From DATFBY01 sp035253585 (GTDB lineage: Bacteria; Gemmatimonadota; Gemmatimonadetes; Gemmatimonadales; Gemmatimonadaceae): a stretch of DNA of 64,000 bases. The notes beneath the pieces are model-generated. The model did not search any database, was not told the DNA's origin, and saw only the letters and a list, made by a program, of their open reading frames with translations. Positions 24,429 to 33,813 of this stretch are shown one piece after another. The stretch covers positions 1-64,000 of the forward strand of contig DATFBY010000135.1 of assembly GCA_035253585.1 (NCBI GenBank). The letters run 5' to 3'. How positions within the stretch are numbered: the first letter of the stretch is position 1; every line of letters begins with the position of its first letter. Both the position numbers and the translations under genes were made by a program.

Positions 24429-27367
24429 GCAGCGAGTCCGAGAACCAGGACGGCGAGCGCGACGATCGTCCACCGCCGGTCGGCCATTGGCGGCGAGCGG
24501 AGCGGAATCATTACCAGCGGATCCCCGACTGCAATGAAGGCGGCCCACTCTCGCGCTGGTACTCCCCGCCGGATCGCCTGCGCCTTGGCCTCACGTAGCG
24601 CGTCGACTACGGGCCGGCCGCGAGACAGCTCGCGGTAGAATTCGTCGACGAAGTCCACAGTGCTCCGGTCCCCGATGCGCCATTGCGTTGCGACGACGGA
24701 GCGCGCGCCCGCCTCGAGGAGCGGCGCGGTCAACCCCTGCACTCCTTCTCCATCCACCACCACGCCGCCGGCGGAGCGACAGGCCGAGAGAACGACGAGC
24801 GCCGCGTCGAGCGCCAGTGTAGCGAGATCACCCGGCCCCACGAATCCACTCTCGCCGTCACCGGGCGCTAGCGCGAGTGCGCTTCGAGTCATCGATCTAT
24901 CATCGACGAGTGCGTGCGTCGCGAAGTGTAGAACGTCGAAATCCGAAAGCGGCGTCCGCTTGAGTGACGACGCACTGGCCTCCTCGCGAAGCCGCACCTG
25001 CGCATCCGATGCGTATCGAGCCACCAACCTCGCCTCGCGCGCGGAAGCTCTGAGACGCGGCAGGCCGCCGGCGGAATCGAACGCGGTCCGATACGTGTCC
25101 ATCTCCGGCGTGGCGCTGTCGCGTGGATCGCGCTCGTTGGGGAGCGCGGGGTCGCCGTAGGCCAGCAAGCGTACCCCGCTGTCTCGCGCGCCGGCACCAC
25201 TCGGCTCACGTCCCCGTCGCCAGAGATCGGCGAGCACCGCCACCGAAGGAGTCACACCCACCGAGAATCGCTCGGCTACGTATCGATTGTCCGGAAGGCG
25301 GAGCGCGTCCCACGGAACGCGGTGCAACGGCCCATCCGGAACGATGATGAGGCGTGTCACCGAAGCCGGGAGCGCGTTGGTCGCCGGCGCGAGAACGCTC
25401 GCGGCAAGCCTGCTTGCCAACTCGTCGGCGTCGCCACCGCTCTCCATCAGCGCGACGAAGCGCGCAATATGGCCCACCAACGAGTCCGCCGAAGGGAGCA
25501 CGTAGGCACGGACAGCCGGAGAATCTGGTGTCGTGCGGCGTGTGAGAACGAAAAGTGTCGTCGGTGCGCCCATCACTCCGGTGACGTACTCGAGCAGTGC
25601 GGTTTTGTCGTCGGGGATTGCCGCGGTAATGTCGGCGGCGTTCACGAACGCAGTCGGTCGGGTCGCATCGGGCTGACCATTGCCATTGGGCCCGCTCCCG
25701 GCGTCGCTTTCGCGGAGCGCGCGAGCGCGCGTAATTCGCTCCGCCAGCTCTCGCGCACGACGGCGCTCGGCGAGGGCGAACGCGGCATCAGCGCGCCCAC
25801 CCGCGGCCAGTGCGCCAATCACGCGCGCGACACTGGCGTTCCGGTCGTTCGCTTCCGTCGCTCCCGACTGAAAAACCAGCGTTCGCAGTTCGCGGTCGTC
25901 GAGACGCGCGCGCCAGGCATCGAGCTCGTCGCTGGCGTTGCGCAGCTCCCGCTCGGCGCGCTCGAGATCTCCACGTCGCGCGTAGACATCGGCCAGATGC
26001 GCTCGCGTCTCGTACCGCTGCAGCCGCCGCGCCGAGTCGAGCCCCGCGAGGTGTGCGGTGAAGGCCCGCTCCGCCGCGGGCAGATCGCCGCGATAGAGCG
26101 CGAGCCGTCCACGCGGGAAGAGGATCGTACCTTCACCCGCGGGCCCAATGTTGCGCGCCGCCGCGCTGGCGTCATCGAGTGCACGGCTCGCGGCGTCCCA
26201 CTGTCGTGCCCGCATCTCGATGGCCGCGAGCTGCGTGTAGACGTTGATGAGGTGCGACCAATCACCTACCTGCCGCGCCCAGGGAAGAACAGCCTGCACT
26301 TCCTGACGCGCGCGATCGAGATCGCCAGCCGCGAAGCTCACAAACGGAAGAAACGATCGGGCCAGCATCGCCGATGCCGAGTCGCCCGCTTGATCGAACG
26401 CGGCGACCGCGCGCCTGACGAGTCGCTCGGCCGTGGCGTGATCGTTGAGAATGAGCGCCGTCCCGCCGGTACCGAGGGTCACGGTTGCGTCGATGTAGAG
26501 ATTGCGGGAGGCGCGTGCTTCGACGAGCGCGGCGCGGAATATCTTGAGCGCCTCGCCGAACTTCCCCTCGCCGCGCAACGCATCGGCCTTGAGCACAAGT
26601 GCCACCGCCAAGTTGCTTCGGTCGCGCATGCGCCGCCGGAGATCGGCGAGCGTGTCGTACGTTGCGACAGCCGAGTCGTTCGCGCCGCGGATCCAACGGG
26701 CGGTGCCTCGTGCGCGCAGACAGATTGCCTCGGCGTCACTGTCGCCTACCTGGCGCGCGAACGTGCCCGATGCGTTCAGTGTGTCAGGGGCGCCGGGCGC
26801 ACCCATCACGCTCATGATCTGTGCTCGCCGGCATCGGCAGGCTGCGCGCAGGCCGGCCGCCTCGTTAGGCAGCAACCGTAGGGCAGTGTCGAGGTGAGCG
26901 AGCGCGAAGCCGCCGCCATACACCGGCGCCAGCGTATGCGCGCGCCAGAACAGTGCTTCGGCTTCGGCGGTTCGGTCCCCCGCGGTGCGTGCCGCCTCGC
27001 GCGACTCGACGAGGAGCTCGGACATCCCGTGCTTCCGCCCGTGCGCCTCCATAGCCTGCGCGAGGCCGAGGCGCGCGTAGATCGCCTGCCGGTCCGTGGC
27101 CGGTGCGCGCTCGATGATCCGGCGATAGAGACGCTCGGCGGCATCGTAGTCGTACGTGAGGCGGTAGATCGTGGCCAGACCGAGTGCGGAAGGCGTGCTT
27201 CCCGAGTCGGCGGCCCATCGATCGCGGAGCGCGCTCGATGTGCCTTGCTGCACCGCGCGCGTCGCCTCGAGCACTACGGCTCGCGGATCCTGTTCGCGTG
27301 CAATTGGCGGGATGAAGAGTGCCAGCGCGAGCGCCGGCGAGAGCGCGGCGAGCAGTGACCCGTGCAT
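24383..27367 (-). CDS. secreted TPR-CHAT caspase-like protease with C-terminal membrane anchor
   Basis: About 994 residues; the ATG at 27367 begins a signal peptide (GSLLAALSPALALALF). Residues about 50-600 are helical TPR-type repeats. The C-terminal CHAT domain carries the caspase-like dyad: His in LHFATHAL and Cys in VVLSACRSAGG. A single transmembrane helix near the end (IVALAVLVLGLAAYGLWI) and a basic tail (RKRRMAEAR) would leave the protease in the periplasm. It converges on, and overlaps, the anti-sigma gene of the ECF pair. Function as the protease that trims the anti-sigma is an inference. A TTG at 27424 is a possible but poorer start. Confidence 0.88.
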   Translation of the reverse strand: MHGSLLAALSPALALALFIPPIAREQDPRAVVLEATRAVQQGTSSALRDRWAADSGSTPSALGLATIYRLTYDYDAAERLYRRIIERAPATDRQAIYARLGLAQAMEAHGRKHGMSELLVESREAARTAGDRTAEAEALFWRAHTLAPVYGGGFALAHLDTALRLLPNEAAGLRAACRCRRAQIMSVMGAPGAPDTLNASGTFARQVGDSDAEAICLRARGTARWIRGANDSAVATYDTLADLRRRMRDRSNLAVALVLKADALRGEGKFGEALKIFRAALVEARASRNLYIDATVTLGTGGTALILNDHATAERLVRRAVAAFDQAGDSASAMLARSFLPFVSFAAGDLDRARQEVQAVLPWARQVGDWSHLINVYTQLAAIEMRARQWDAASRALDDASAAARNIGPAGEGTILFPRGRLALYRGDLPAAERAFTAHLAGLDSARRLQRYETRAHLADVYARRGDLERAERELRNASDELDAWRARLDDRELRTLVFQSGATEANDRNASVARVIGALAAGGRADAAFALAERRRARELAERITRARALRESDAGSGPNGNGQPDATRPTAFVNAADITAAIPDDKTALLEYVTGVMGAPTTLFVLTRRTTPDSPAVRAYVLPSADSLVGHIARFVALMESGGDADELASRLAASVLAPATNALPASVTRLIIVPDGPLHRVPWDALRLPDNRYVAERFSVGVTPSVAVLADLWRRGREPSGAGARDSGVRLLAYGDPALPNERDPRDSATPEMDTYRTAFDSAGGLPRLRASAREARLVARYASDAQVRLREEASASSLKRTPLSDFDVLHFATHALVDDRSMTRSALALAPGDGESGFVGPGDLATLALDAALVVLSACRSAGGVVVDGEGVQGLTAPLLEAGARSVVATQWRIGDRSTVDFVDEFYRELSRGRPVVDALREAKAQAIRRGVPAREWAAFIAVGDPLVMIPLRSPPMADRRWTIVALAVLVLGLAAYGLWIRKRRMAEAR

Positions 27368-27528
27368 CGGTAATGTCCAATCAGGCAGCGGAGCGATTCT
27401 AGAGAGTCCACGTGAGTCAGGCAAGAAGCGCTGACGGTGAGAATGATCCGCCAGTCATTCCGTCTCTTGATTCGGAGCCAGCGCACGCGCTCGACCGATG
27501 TGGCTCGGATCTCGAGGAGGAAGGACTC

Positions 27529-28191
27529 ATGAAGCCGCTATTCATTCTTGCTGCCATGGTCGGTACGGTGGTTTACATCGGCACACCTCGCGCTGCCGAG
27601 GCGCAGGTGTGGAAGACGATCAAGCAGCAGACGGCGAAGAAGGTCGCCGAACGGAAGGCGCGGGCCGACAGCGCCATCATCGCGCGAGCCGCGAAGACAG
27701 TCGATTCGACGCTGGCCAAGTCCGGGCGGGGGCTCGACACCGCCGTCAGCGTGGCTGCCGGCTTCGCCGATCAGGCCGTGGCCAAGACCGAGCAGACCGT
27801 CGTCAACGCGACCGCATCGCTCCGCGGTCAGGACCCCGAAGCCGAGAAGCTCACCGCGGATTTCGCATCAGGTCGCGCGGTCATGCGCGAAATCCGTTTC
27901 GAGGGTGTCACCGAGCAGCTCGTCGGCGGTGCCGACGTACACGTGAGTCGGCTGGCGCGGCTACTCAAGGCGCAATCGGGCGGTGTGCTCGTCGAAGTCC
28001 ACGTGGATCCCAGCACTGATGCTGCAGCCGACAAGGCGCTTTCCGACCGGCGCGCCATGGCGCTCAAGGCGCGCCTCGTAGCGGAAAGTATCCCGGTGGA
28101 GCGCGTATTCGTGATCGGTCTTGGCGCGACACGACCAGCTGCCGATGGACTGCCTGGCAACGCGCGCATCGAAGTCGCCCGTCTTCAGTGA
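27529..28191 (+). CDS. secreted protein with OmpA-like C-terminal domain
   Basis: 220 residues; the ATG at 27529 has GAGGAGGAAGG in front and opens a signal peptide (LFILAAMVGTVVYIG, ending AEAQ). The middle is alanine/lysine-rich and probably helical. The last 90 residues resemble a degenerate OmpA/MotB peptidoglycan-binding domain: REIRFEG, then LARLLKAQ, VEVHVDPSTDAAADKALSDRRAMALKA and GLGATRP. The usual binding aspartate and arginine positions are partly kept (DKALSDRRA). Divergent from the CHAT protease gene. Likely an envelope-attached protein; no partner gene is evident. Confidence 0.65.
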   Translation: MKPLFILAAMVGTVVYIGTPRAAEAQVWKTIKQQTAKKVAERKARADSAIIARAAKTVDSTLAKSGRGLDTAVSVAAGFADQAVAKTEQTVVNATASLRGQDPEAEKLTADFASGRAVMREIRFEGVTEQLVGGADVHVSRLARLLKAQSGGVLVEVHVDPSTDAAADKALSDRRAMALKARLVAESIPVERVFVIGLGATRPAADGLPGNARIEVARLQ

Positions 28192-28235
28192 TCGATCGTC
28201 AGGCATAAACCACGAGGAAAAGAGAGGAGAGCGCC

Positions 28236-29657
28236 ATGAGTGATGTCACGGGCAGGTCTTCCAACGAAGCCGCGGAACCGAAGAGCGACGAGCAGAAGGT
28301 GTCGGAGCGGAGAGAGTTTCTGAAGCGGGGCGCGATGGCGTTAGGCGCCGGTGCGCTCACACTCGGCGGCGTGCGCGACTTGTTCGCGGCGGCTCAGCGC
28401 ATCGCTCCACGCGCTTACATCACGACGCCGGCGGCGACGTCGATCGATCCGTTTCGCATTGCCATCATGGGCGATTCCGTGATGTGGGGGCAGGGACTCC
28501 GTGAGGAGAACAAGATTCACTCGAAGCTCATCAGCCAGCTCAACGTGCGTCTCAACGCACGGCCGATCGAGAAACAATTCTCGGCACACTCCGGGGCCAT
28601 CATCGGCATCAAGGAGCTGGTGTCGAACTCCGCCGACTGGGCTGCGCGAAACGTCAACGGCGAGGTGCCGAGTAAGTATCCGACCATCGCGTGGCAGGCG
28701 CAGAACCAGATCGCGAACCCCGAGCTTGTGGATCTCGTGGTGATGGACGGCGGGATCAACGACGTCACCGTCGGTCGGATCATCACCATGGACTACACGC
28801 AATCGCTCGATGGACTTCGCCTCTGGACCCGCGACGCATGCGGCGGGCAGATGGAGCAGCTTCTGGCGGACATCGTGTTGCCGCGATTCCCGAAGGCAAC
28901 TGTCGTCGTCACCAACTACTTCCCCATCGTCACCCACGAGTCCGACCCGCTGCAGGTGCAGTCATTGGTGGCGATGTATTTCAGCTTGCTCACGCTGGTG
29001 CTGACCCTCGAAGCGCGCCGGAAGGTGGCGGACCAGGCGATCGCTTTCCATACGGAGTCCACGATGGCGCTGCGCAGCGCGGTCGGCCGGGCGAATCAGC
29101 GTCACAACACGCAACGCGTGCTGTTTGTCGAATCGGGATTCGGCTCGGCGAACGCCATCGGCGGGACGTATCCTTACCTGTATAAGCCAGGTGAGCTTGA
29201 CGAAGTGACCGCGGCTCGGGCCGCCGAATGCGACAAGGTGACCACCGATCCGCTGTGCAAGCTTGCGGCGATGGGGCACCCCAACGCGGCGGGCGCCAGC
29301 ATGTACGCGACCAGAATCCTCGGCGCGATAACGCCGCTCCTCGCTGGGTGGGCCGCACCGTCGACGGCGCCGGTGCTCAAGACCATGGTCGTCTCGGCCG
29401 TTGCCGGCACATCGACGACGACGGCACGCACCATCACCGTTCACGCGAAGGACGGGGCCTCGGGCGCTCCTCTCAACGGTACCGTACGCATCAACGGCGC
29501 TACGGGAGTGACCGGTCAACCGATCACCTTTACCGCGTGCTCGACGACGGAAACGTTCGAGGGGCCACTGGGCAAGCCGGTGACGCGGACAGTGCGCGTC
29601 CCATGCCCCGGTAGCGTATCGGTGAGCGGCTACGCCGACGGCGAGTTCTCGGCGTAA
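28236..29657 (+). CDS. Tat-exported SGNH/GDSL hydrolase
   Basis: 473 residues. The N-terminus has a Tat-like signal (SERREFLKRGAMALGAGALTLGG). The SGNH blocks are present: block I MGDSVMWGQG (nucleophile Ser), the oxyanion block DGGINDV (Gly/Asn) and block V MGHPNAAG (catalytic His). The C-terminal 110 residues form a beta-rich domain with TITVHAKDGASGAPLNG, resembling a carbohydrate- or surface-binding module. Expected activity is an esterase or lipase outside the cytoplasm; substrate unknown. Contains one TTA leucine codon, within GTTAGGC at 28340. Confidence 0.85.
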   Translation: MSDVTGRSSNEAAEPKSDEQKVSERREFLKRGAMALGAGALTLGGVRDLFAAAQRIAPRAYITTPAATSIDPFRIAIMGDSVMWGQGLREENKIHSKLISQLNVRLNARPIEKQFSAHSGAIIGIKELVSNSADWAARNVNGEVPSKYPTIAWQAQNQIANPELVDLVVMDGGINDVTVGRIITMDYTQSLDGLRLWTRDACGGQMEQLLADIVLPRFPKATVVVTNYFPIVTHESDPLQVQSLVAMYFSLLTLVLTLEARRKVADQAIAFHTESTMALRSAVGRANQRHNTQRVLFVESGFGSANAIGGTYPYLYKPGELDEVTAARAAECDKVTTDPLCKLAAMGHPNAAGASMYATRILGAITPLLAGWAAPSTAPVLKTMVVSAVAGTSTTTARTITVHAKDGASGAPLNGTVRINGATGVTGQPITFTACSTTETFEGPLGKPVTRTVRVPCPGSVSVSGYADGEFSA

Positions 29658-29668
29658 GTGAAGACAGC

Positions 29669-29702
29669 GAGCAGCGCGGGCAGTTTTTCGTCCGCGCTGC
29701 TC
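29669..29702. terminator. bidirectional hairpin terminator
   Basis: An 11-bp stem (GAGCAGCGCGG/CCGCGCTGCTC) around a loop that holds TTTTT. The gene pair is convergent (SGNH hydrolase and GntR regulator). Confidence 0.8.
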
Positions 29703-29709
29703 TCGTTTC

Positions 29710-30441
29710 TCACATTTTTGTCGCCAGCGCGGCAAGACGCGCGAGCCCCAGCTCTCCGGCCCCTTCCACCGCACGCGCAACACGCCGTCCGGCATTGAAC
29801 CAATTGGCGCGCACCGCTCGCTCGCATGCGCGACCATCACCTTCGCTCACCGCCGCGATGATCGCGTCGTGCTCGGCGAAGGTCGGCGAGAAATCCGGAC
29901 CGACGAGCGGCGCATAGAGCCATTCGTATCGATCGAGTCGTGCCCGAATCGTCTCGAGGAGCGAGTGCGTACCGGCGCCTGCGCACGCCTGACGCAGCGT
30001 GTCGTGAAACGCGTTGTGGGCTTCGAAGAGCTGGTCGTAGTCGATGGGGCGAGCACGCGCACTTTGTCGTAGCGTGCGCTGCCGCTCGCGGAGCGACCTG
30101 ACGAGAAGTCGGCGCTCGGCGTCCGAGAGCTCGCCGATGCTGCGCACGGCAATTCCTTCTAGCGCACCGGCCGCCTGAAAGAGCTCTTCGGCATCCTCGG
30201 CGCTGATCGGTGCTACGGCGGCGCGAGGCCGGGCGCCTCCGCCGGCCGGAACGAGCAATCCTTCGGCGAGCAGCCGTTGCACGGCCTCGCGGGCCGGCGT
30301 TCGGCCGACGCCGAGCCGGGCGGCGAGATCGGCCTCAGTCACGCGCACGCCGGGGGGTATGCGACCACGGATGATGAGCGCTCTGGCGCGCTCGAGCGCG
30401 TCGGTACTGGGCGGCGCCGGGAGTCGAAGCGTTGCGGGCAT
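29710..30441 (-). CDS. GntR-family (FadR/FCD-type) transcription regulator
   Basis: 243 residues from the ATG at 30441. The winged helix-turn-helix lies at about 20-80: RGRIPPGVRVTEADLAARLGVGRTPAREAVQRLLAEGLL. It is followed by an all-helical FCD domain with metal/ligand-type residues (EAHNAFHDTLRQAC, EHDAIIAAVSEGD). Such proteins usually repress catabolic genes. Upstream, an AT-rich patch (30452-30480, GTATGCTAATAAAGTATAT) is the only low-GC DNA nearby. It probably contains the promoters for this gene and the divergent S41 peptidase, and perhaps the operator. Confidence 0.88.
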   Translation of the reverse strand: MPATLRLPAPPSTDALERARALIIRGRIPPGVRVTEADLAARLGVGRTPAREAVQRLLAEGLLVPAGGGARPRAAVAPISAEDAEELFQAAGALEGIAVRSIGELSDAERRLLVRSLRERQRTLRQSARARPIDYDQLFEAHNAFHDTLRQACAGAGTHSLLETIRARLDRYEWLYAPLVGPDFSPTFAEHDAIIAAVSEGDGRACERAVRANWFNAGRRVARAVEGAGELGLARLAALATKM

Positions 30442-30559
30442 GTGGCTGGGATGGTATGCTAATAAAGTATATCTTTTACGCCTTCCGGCAACCATCGGCC
30501 GAGACGCCCGTGTCTCATCCAGCACACCGTCTTTTCCGAGACTTCAACTCCCTCGTCCC

Positions 30560-31996
30560 ATGTCGATCCGCCAGATAGTCCGAATCGCGCTCGGCGCGAG
30601 CATACTGTTTCCACCGGTTGCCGTACCGAAGAAAGTGCAGGGGCAAGCACCGTCGACGCGCCCCGTGCAGCGCACGCAGCCCGCGGCGGCGACGCCGCTC
30701 ACCCCGGCGATTCGCCGCGAAGTCGTGGAGTCGATCGCCGTCGAGCTCGGCCGACACTACGTGGAAGCCGACACCGGCCGTCTCATTGGCGAGCACCTCA
30801 AGAAGCGGCTCGCGGCCGGCGCGTACGACGCGATCACCAGTCCGCTGCAATTCGCCGAGGCACTCGGAAACGATCTCAAGACGATCAACGACGACGGTCA
30901 TCTGTACGTGGTGTACGACGCGCAGCAGCAGCCGGGGATGCGTCCGGGTCCGGAGGGAATCCGAATGCTCGGCCCTGGACCGGGCGGCCCCGGAGGCCCA
31001 CCGCCCAACGCCATCGCCAACGCCCGGCGCGCGAACTTCAACCTCGGAAGCGTCAACGTCCTTCCGGGCAACGTCGGATACTTCGAGATCCGTGGATTCT
31101 CGGGAGCGCGGGAAGCACAGGACGCCGTCGTGTCCGCGCTGCGCTACCTCCAGCACACGGACGCGGTGATCATCGATCTCCGACGCAACGGCGGCGGAAG
31201 TGCCGAGTTGGTGAACTTCGTGATCAGCCACTTCGTCGGGTCCGACACGCTGCCATCGCTTACCGTGAAGAACCGCTCCGGGAAGGAGTCGTTCACGCGT
31301 TACACGCTGGCGTCAGTTCCGGGTCCGCGCCGTCCGTCCGTCCCCCTGTACGTGCTCACCAGTCGCTATACGGCATCGGCCGGTGAAGACTTCGCTTTCG
31401 TACTGAAGAACATGGGTCGGGCGACGGTCATCGGCGATCGCACCGCCGGAGCGGGACGCAACAACGCCGTGGTTGCCGTCGGCCACGGATTTGGTGCGTC
31501 AATCTCGTTCACACGTGTGGTGGATCCGAAGAGCGGACAGGAGTGGGAGCGGGTCGGCGTTCAACCCACGATCGCTGTACCCCAGGCTCGCGCGCTCGAC
31601 CTGGCACACGTCCGTGCGCTGGAGACGATCGCCGCCAGCGAGCAGAATCCGCAGCGTAAGCGCATGCTCGAGCTGTCGCGCGAAACGCTGGAGGCGCAGC
31701 TCACGCCGCGCCGTGTGCCGCCGGCGGTGATGGCGTCGTACGTCGGCGATTACCAGGGCGGCCGCAACGTCGCCCTCATCAACGGCGCGCTGATGTACGC
31801 GCCGCGCCCAGGGCTCCCGCCGGACCAGCTCATCGCCCTCGGCGAAGACACCTTCGGACTTGGCGCGACGCGATTCATCTTCGAGCGAGAAGGCGGGCGG
31901 GTGGCGCGGCTCCGCGTGCGATTCCCGGATGGCGAATCGATGGTGTTCCAGCGGGGCGGCGGCGAGTCGGTGTCTTCACGGCCCGGCTCTCGTTAG
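30560..31996 (+). CDS. secreted S41 family peptidase, IRBP-like subtype
   Basis: 478 residues. Start at 30560 gives a short signal peptide (MSIRQIVRIALGASI). The N-terminal helical domain (about 55-120, REVVESIAVELGRHYVE) and the catalytic domain (GYFEIRGFSGA, IDLRRNGGGS, then the nucleophile segment TSRYTASAGEDFAF and VIGDRTAGAG) match the retinoid-binding-protein-like S41 branch. No PDZ domain is visible. A proline/glycine-rich insert sits at about 135-150. The last 110 residues are a small beta domain. Divergent from the GntR regulator, which may control it. Confidence 0.87.
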   Translation: MSIRQIVRIALGASILFPPVAVPKKVQGQAPSTRPVQRTQPAAATPLTPAIRREVVESIAVELGRHYVEADTGRLIGEHLKKRLAAGAYDAITSPLQFAEALGNDLKTINDDGHLYVVYDAQQQPGMRPGPEGIRMLGPGPGGPGGPPPNAIANARRANFNLGSVNVLPGNVGYFEIRGFSGAREAQDAVVSALRYLQHTDAVIIDLRRNGGGSAELVNFVISHFVGSDTLPSLTVKNRSGKESFTRYTLASVPGPRRPSVPLYVLTSRYTASAGEDFAFVLKNMGRATVIGDRTAGAGRNNAVVAVGHGFGASISFTRVVDPKSGQEWERVGVQPTIAVPQARALDLAHVRALETIAASEQNPQRKRMLELSRETLEAQLTPRRVPPAVMASYVGDYQGGRNVALINGALMYAPRPGLPPDQLIALGEDTFGLGATRFIFEREGGRVARLRVRFPDGESMVFQRGGGESVSSRPGSR

Positions 31997-32026
31997 GCAC
32001 CGGCGTCGCAGTCGGCGGTGGCCCAG

Positions 32027-32050
32027 GGGCGCTCGGACAATCGAGCGCCC
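32027..32050 (+). terminator. hairpin terminator after S41 peptidase
   Basis: A perfect 9-bp stem (GGGCGCTCG/CGAGCGCCC), loop GACAAT, followed by TTTGG. Confidence 0.75.
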
Positions 32051-32148
32051 TTTGGCTGAGTGGCAAAGGATGTGCAACGGTCGCCATCGATGCCGCATAC
32101 TCGTGCTCGCACGACCAGAGCGGGCGTACACCGCGTGCCTGCCTAACA

Positions 32149-32724
32149 ATGCCCGACCAAATGAGCCTGTTCGCGGCCGAGCAGAAGCTGCCAGACGGCT
32201 TCCGCTACGAGCCGGATGTGCTCAGCGCTGGGGACGAAGAGCGTCTTCTGCGGCAAGTCAGGGAGCTTCCATTCAAGGAATTCGAGTTTCAGGGATTCGT
32301 AGGGAAGCGCCGCGTCGTCTCGTTCGGTTGGAAGTACGACTTCAACGAGCGCACGCTTCGTGAAGCCGCGCCGATTCCGACGTTTCTCCTGACCATTCGT
32401 GAGATTGCCGGGAACTTTGCCGGCATCGAGCCGACGGCTCTTCAGCAAGTGCTGGTGACGGAGTACGCCGCCGGTGCCGCGATCGGCTGGCATCGCGACA
32501 AGGCAATGTTCGGGGAGGTAATCGGTATCTCGCTGCTCTCGTCTTGCGTCTTCCGACTTCGACGAAAGGTCGGCGACGCATGGGAGCGTGCATCAATTAC
32601 TGCCGAGCCGCGGTCGGCTTACCTGTTGAGTGGTCCCTCGCGCACTGAGTGGGAGCACAGCATCCCGCCGGTCGACACACTCCGCTACTCGATCACGTTG
32701 CGCACGTTTCGGCAAGACGCGTGA
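32149..32724 (+). CDS. AlkB-family Fe(II)/2-oxoglutarate dioxygenase
   Basis: 191 residues. Oxidatively removes alkyl groups from nucleic acid bases. Iron ligands and cosubstrate residues are all visible: HxD in GWHRDKAMFG, the distal His in TEWEHSIPP and the arginine pair in RYSITLRTF. The N-terminal 30 residues (MSLFAAE, then LPDGFRYEPDVLS) are like AlkB-type repair proteins. Alone on its strand with a GCCTAAC motif just before the start. Convergent with the glycosyltransferase gene, 12 nt apart. Confidence 0.9.
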   Translation: MPDQMSLFAAEQKLPDGFRYEPDVLSAGDEERLLRQVRELPFKEFEFQGFVGKRRVVSFGWKYDFNERTLREAAPIPTFLLTIREIAGNFAGIEPTALQQVLVTEYAAGAAIGWHRDKAMFGEVIGISLLSSCVFRLRRKVGDAWERASITAEPRSAYLLSGPSRTEWEHSIPPVDTLRYSITLRTFRQDA

Positions 32725-32736
32725 GCGAGACGACGG

Positions 32737-33795
32737 TCAAGGTGTCGCCGGCCTGCGCAATCGCGCCGGCCAGGTGAGCCAGCGCCGGACCTGAGCGATG
32801 AGCTCCGGTGTGTCACCCTCGTTAGGTCTGCGCAGCACCATGGCGACTGCCGGCAAGTAGAGCAGGAGAACGCCCAGCTGTGCAGAGATCGCGTAATCGT
32901 TGAGTCCTCCGGGTTGCGGACGCGCAAGCTCGTCGCGGAGGAAGAGCATGACCCACGATAGCAGAGCGAGCGTCAGCCCTTCCCACCGCTTCCGCACAAC
33001 CAGGAACAGCGGCACGAACTCGTTGGCGACCATGGTCTGCGGAACGCACGCCATGGCGACGAGGAGCCGCGACTCTGGACGCTTCCATCGGAGAAGCGCG
33101 AGCAACACCAGCACGCCACCGGGAATCGTCAACGGGATTCGATAGTGTAGATCCATCGAATCCTGTCTGACCACGCCCCACCACTCGACCGGCCAGCTTG
33201 GCATCACCAGCAGACTCAACACCAACAGCAGCAGGCCGCTGATTACCGCGATCCAAGACGGTCTATAGAGAAAGAGCGCCGCTCCTATGGTGGGCTTGGC
33301 AACCAGCAGGATGCCTAACCACGGCGACAGCGCCGCCGCCGTCAACAGCGGCGACCACTGTCCGAGATAGAGCGCGACGAGAAAGCTGCCGCTCACGAAC
33401 ACCCACATCGCGGCTCGGTGATCGCGGCTGAGCTGCCAGGCGAGCGCGGCCGCTGAGACGAAGGTGAAAGCGAGAAATGCGATGCGAAGCGGTACGAGCG
33501 TGAGCGGCCAGAGAATCAAGATCCCTGGCAGCGGATACGGCGTCTCCAGGTTCCACTTGAAGAGGGTACCGTTCGGCCCGATCGCGTCGTAGGGACTCAG
33601 CCCCAAGCTCAGTGCTTTGGCGGACCACCAGAACGCCTGGAAGTCGCCGAGCTTGCCGCTGTGATCCTGAAAGTGCGCCGCGGCCGCGGCACTGGCCGCG
33701 CCCACCAGCAGCGCGATGACGAGGCGCACGCGCCGGCTTTCGAGACCTCGTCCTACTCCGGGAGCATGATCAGGAGGACCGACCGCGGATGTCAC
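32737..33795 (-). CDS. GT87/DUF2029-like integral membrane glycosyltransferase
   Basis: 352 residues with about nine hydrophobic helices. The first extracellular loop has the pattern GDFQAFWWSAKALSLGLSPYD, which matches the DF-x-x-F/Y...G-x-xPY signature of polyprenyl-phosphate-mannose-dependent GT87 enzymes. The acceptor is unknown. Ends convergent with alkB; the cysteine synthase gene lies upstream on the same strand, starting beyond 33814. Confidence 0.78.
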   Translation of the reverse strand: MTSAVGPPDHAPGVGRGLESRRVRLVIALLVGAASAAAAAHFQDHSGKLGDFQAFWWSAKALSLGLSPYDAIGPNGTLFKWNLETPYPLPGILILWPLTLVPLRIAFLAFTFVSAAALAWQLSRDHRAAMWVFVSGSFLVALYLGQWSPLLTAAALSPWLGILLVAKPTIGAALFLYRPSWIAVISGLLLLVLSLLVMPSWPVEWWGVVRQDSMDLHYRIPLTIPGGVLVLLALLRWKRPESRLLVAMACVPQTMVANEFVPLFLVVRKRWEGLTLALLSWVMLFLRDELARPQPGGLNDYAISAQLGVLLLYLPAVAMVLRRPNEGDTPELIAQVRRWLTWPARLRRPATP

Positions 33796-33813
33796 AGCCT
33801 AGCACGACCTCGA

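Noticed and set aside
24690..27150. Long plus-strand ORFs (up to 519 codons) opposite the CHAT gene
   Set aside because: Arginine-rich shadows of a GC-rich gene; no domain, signal or start context.
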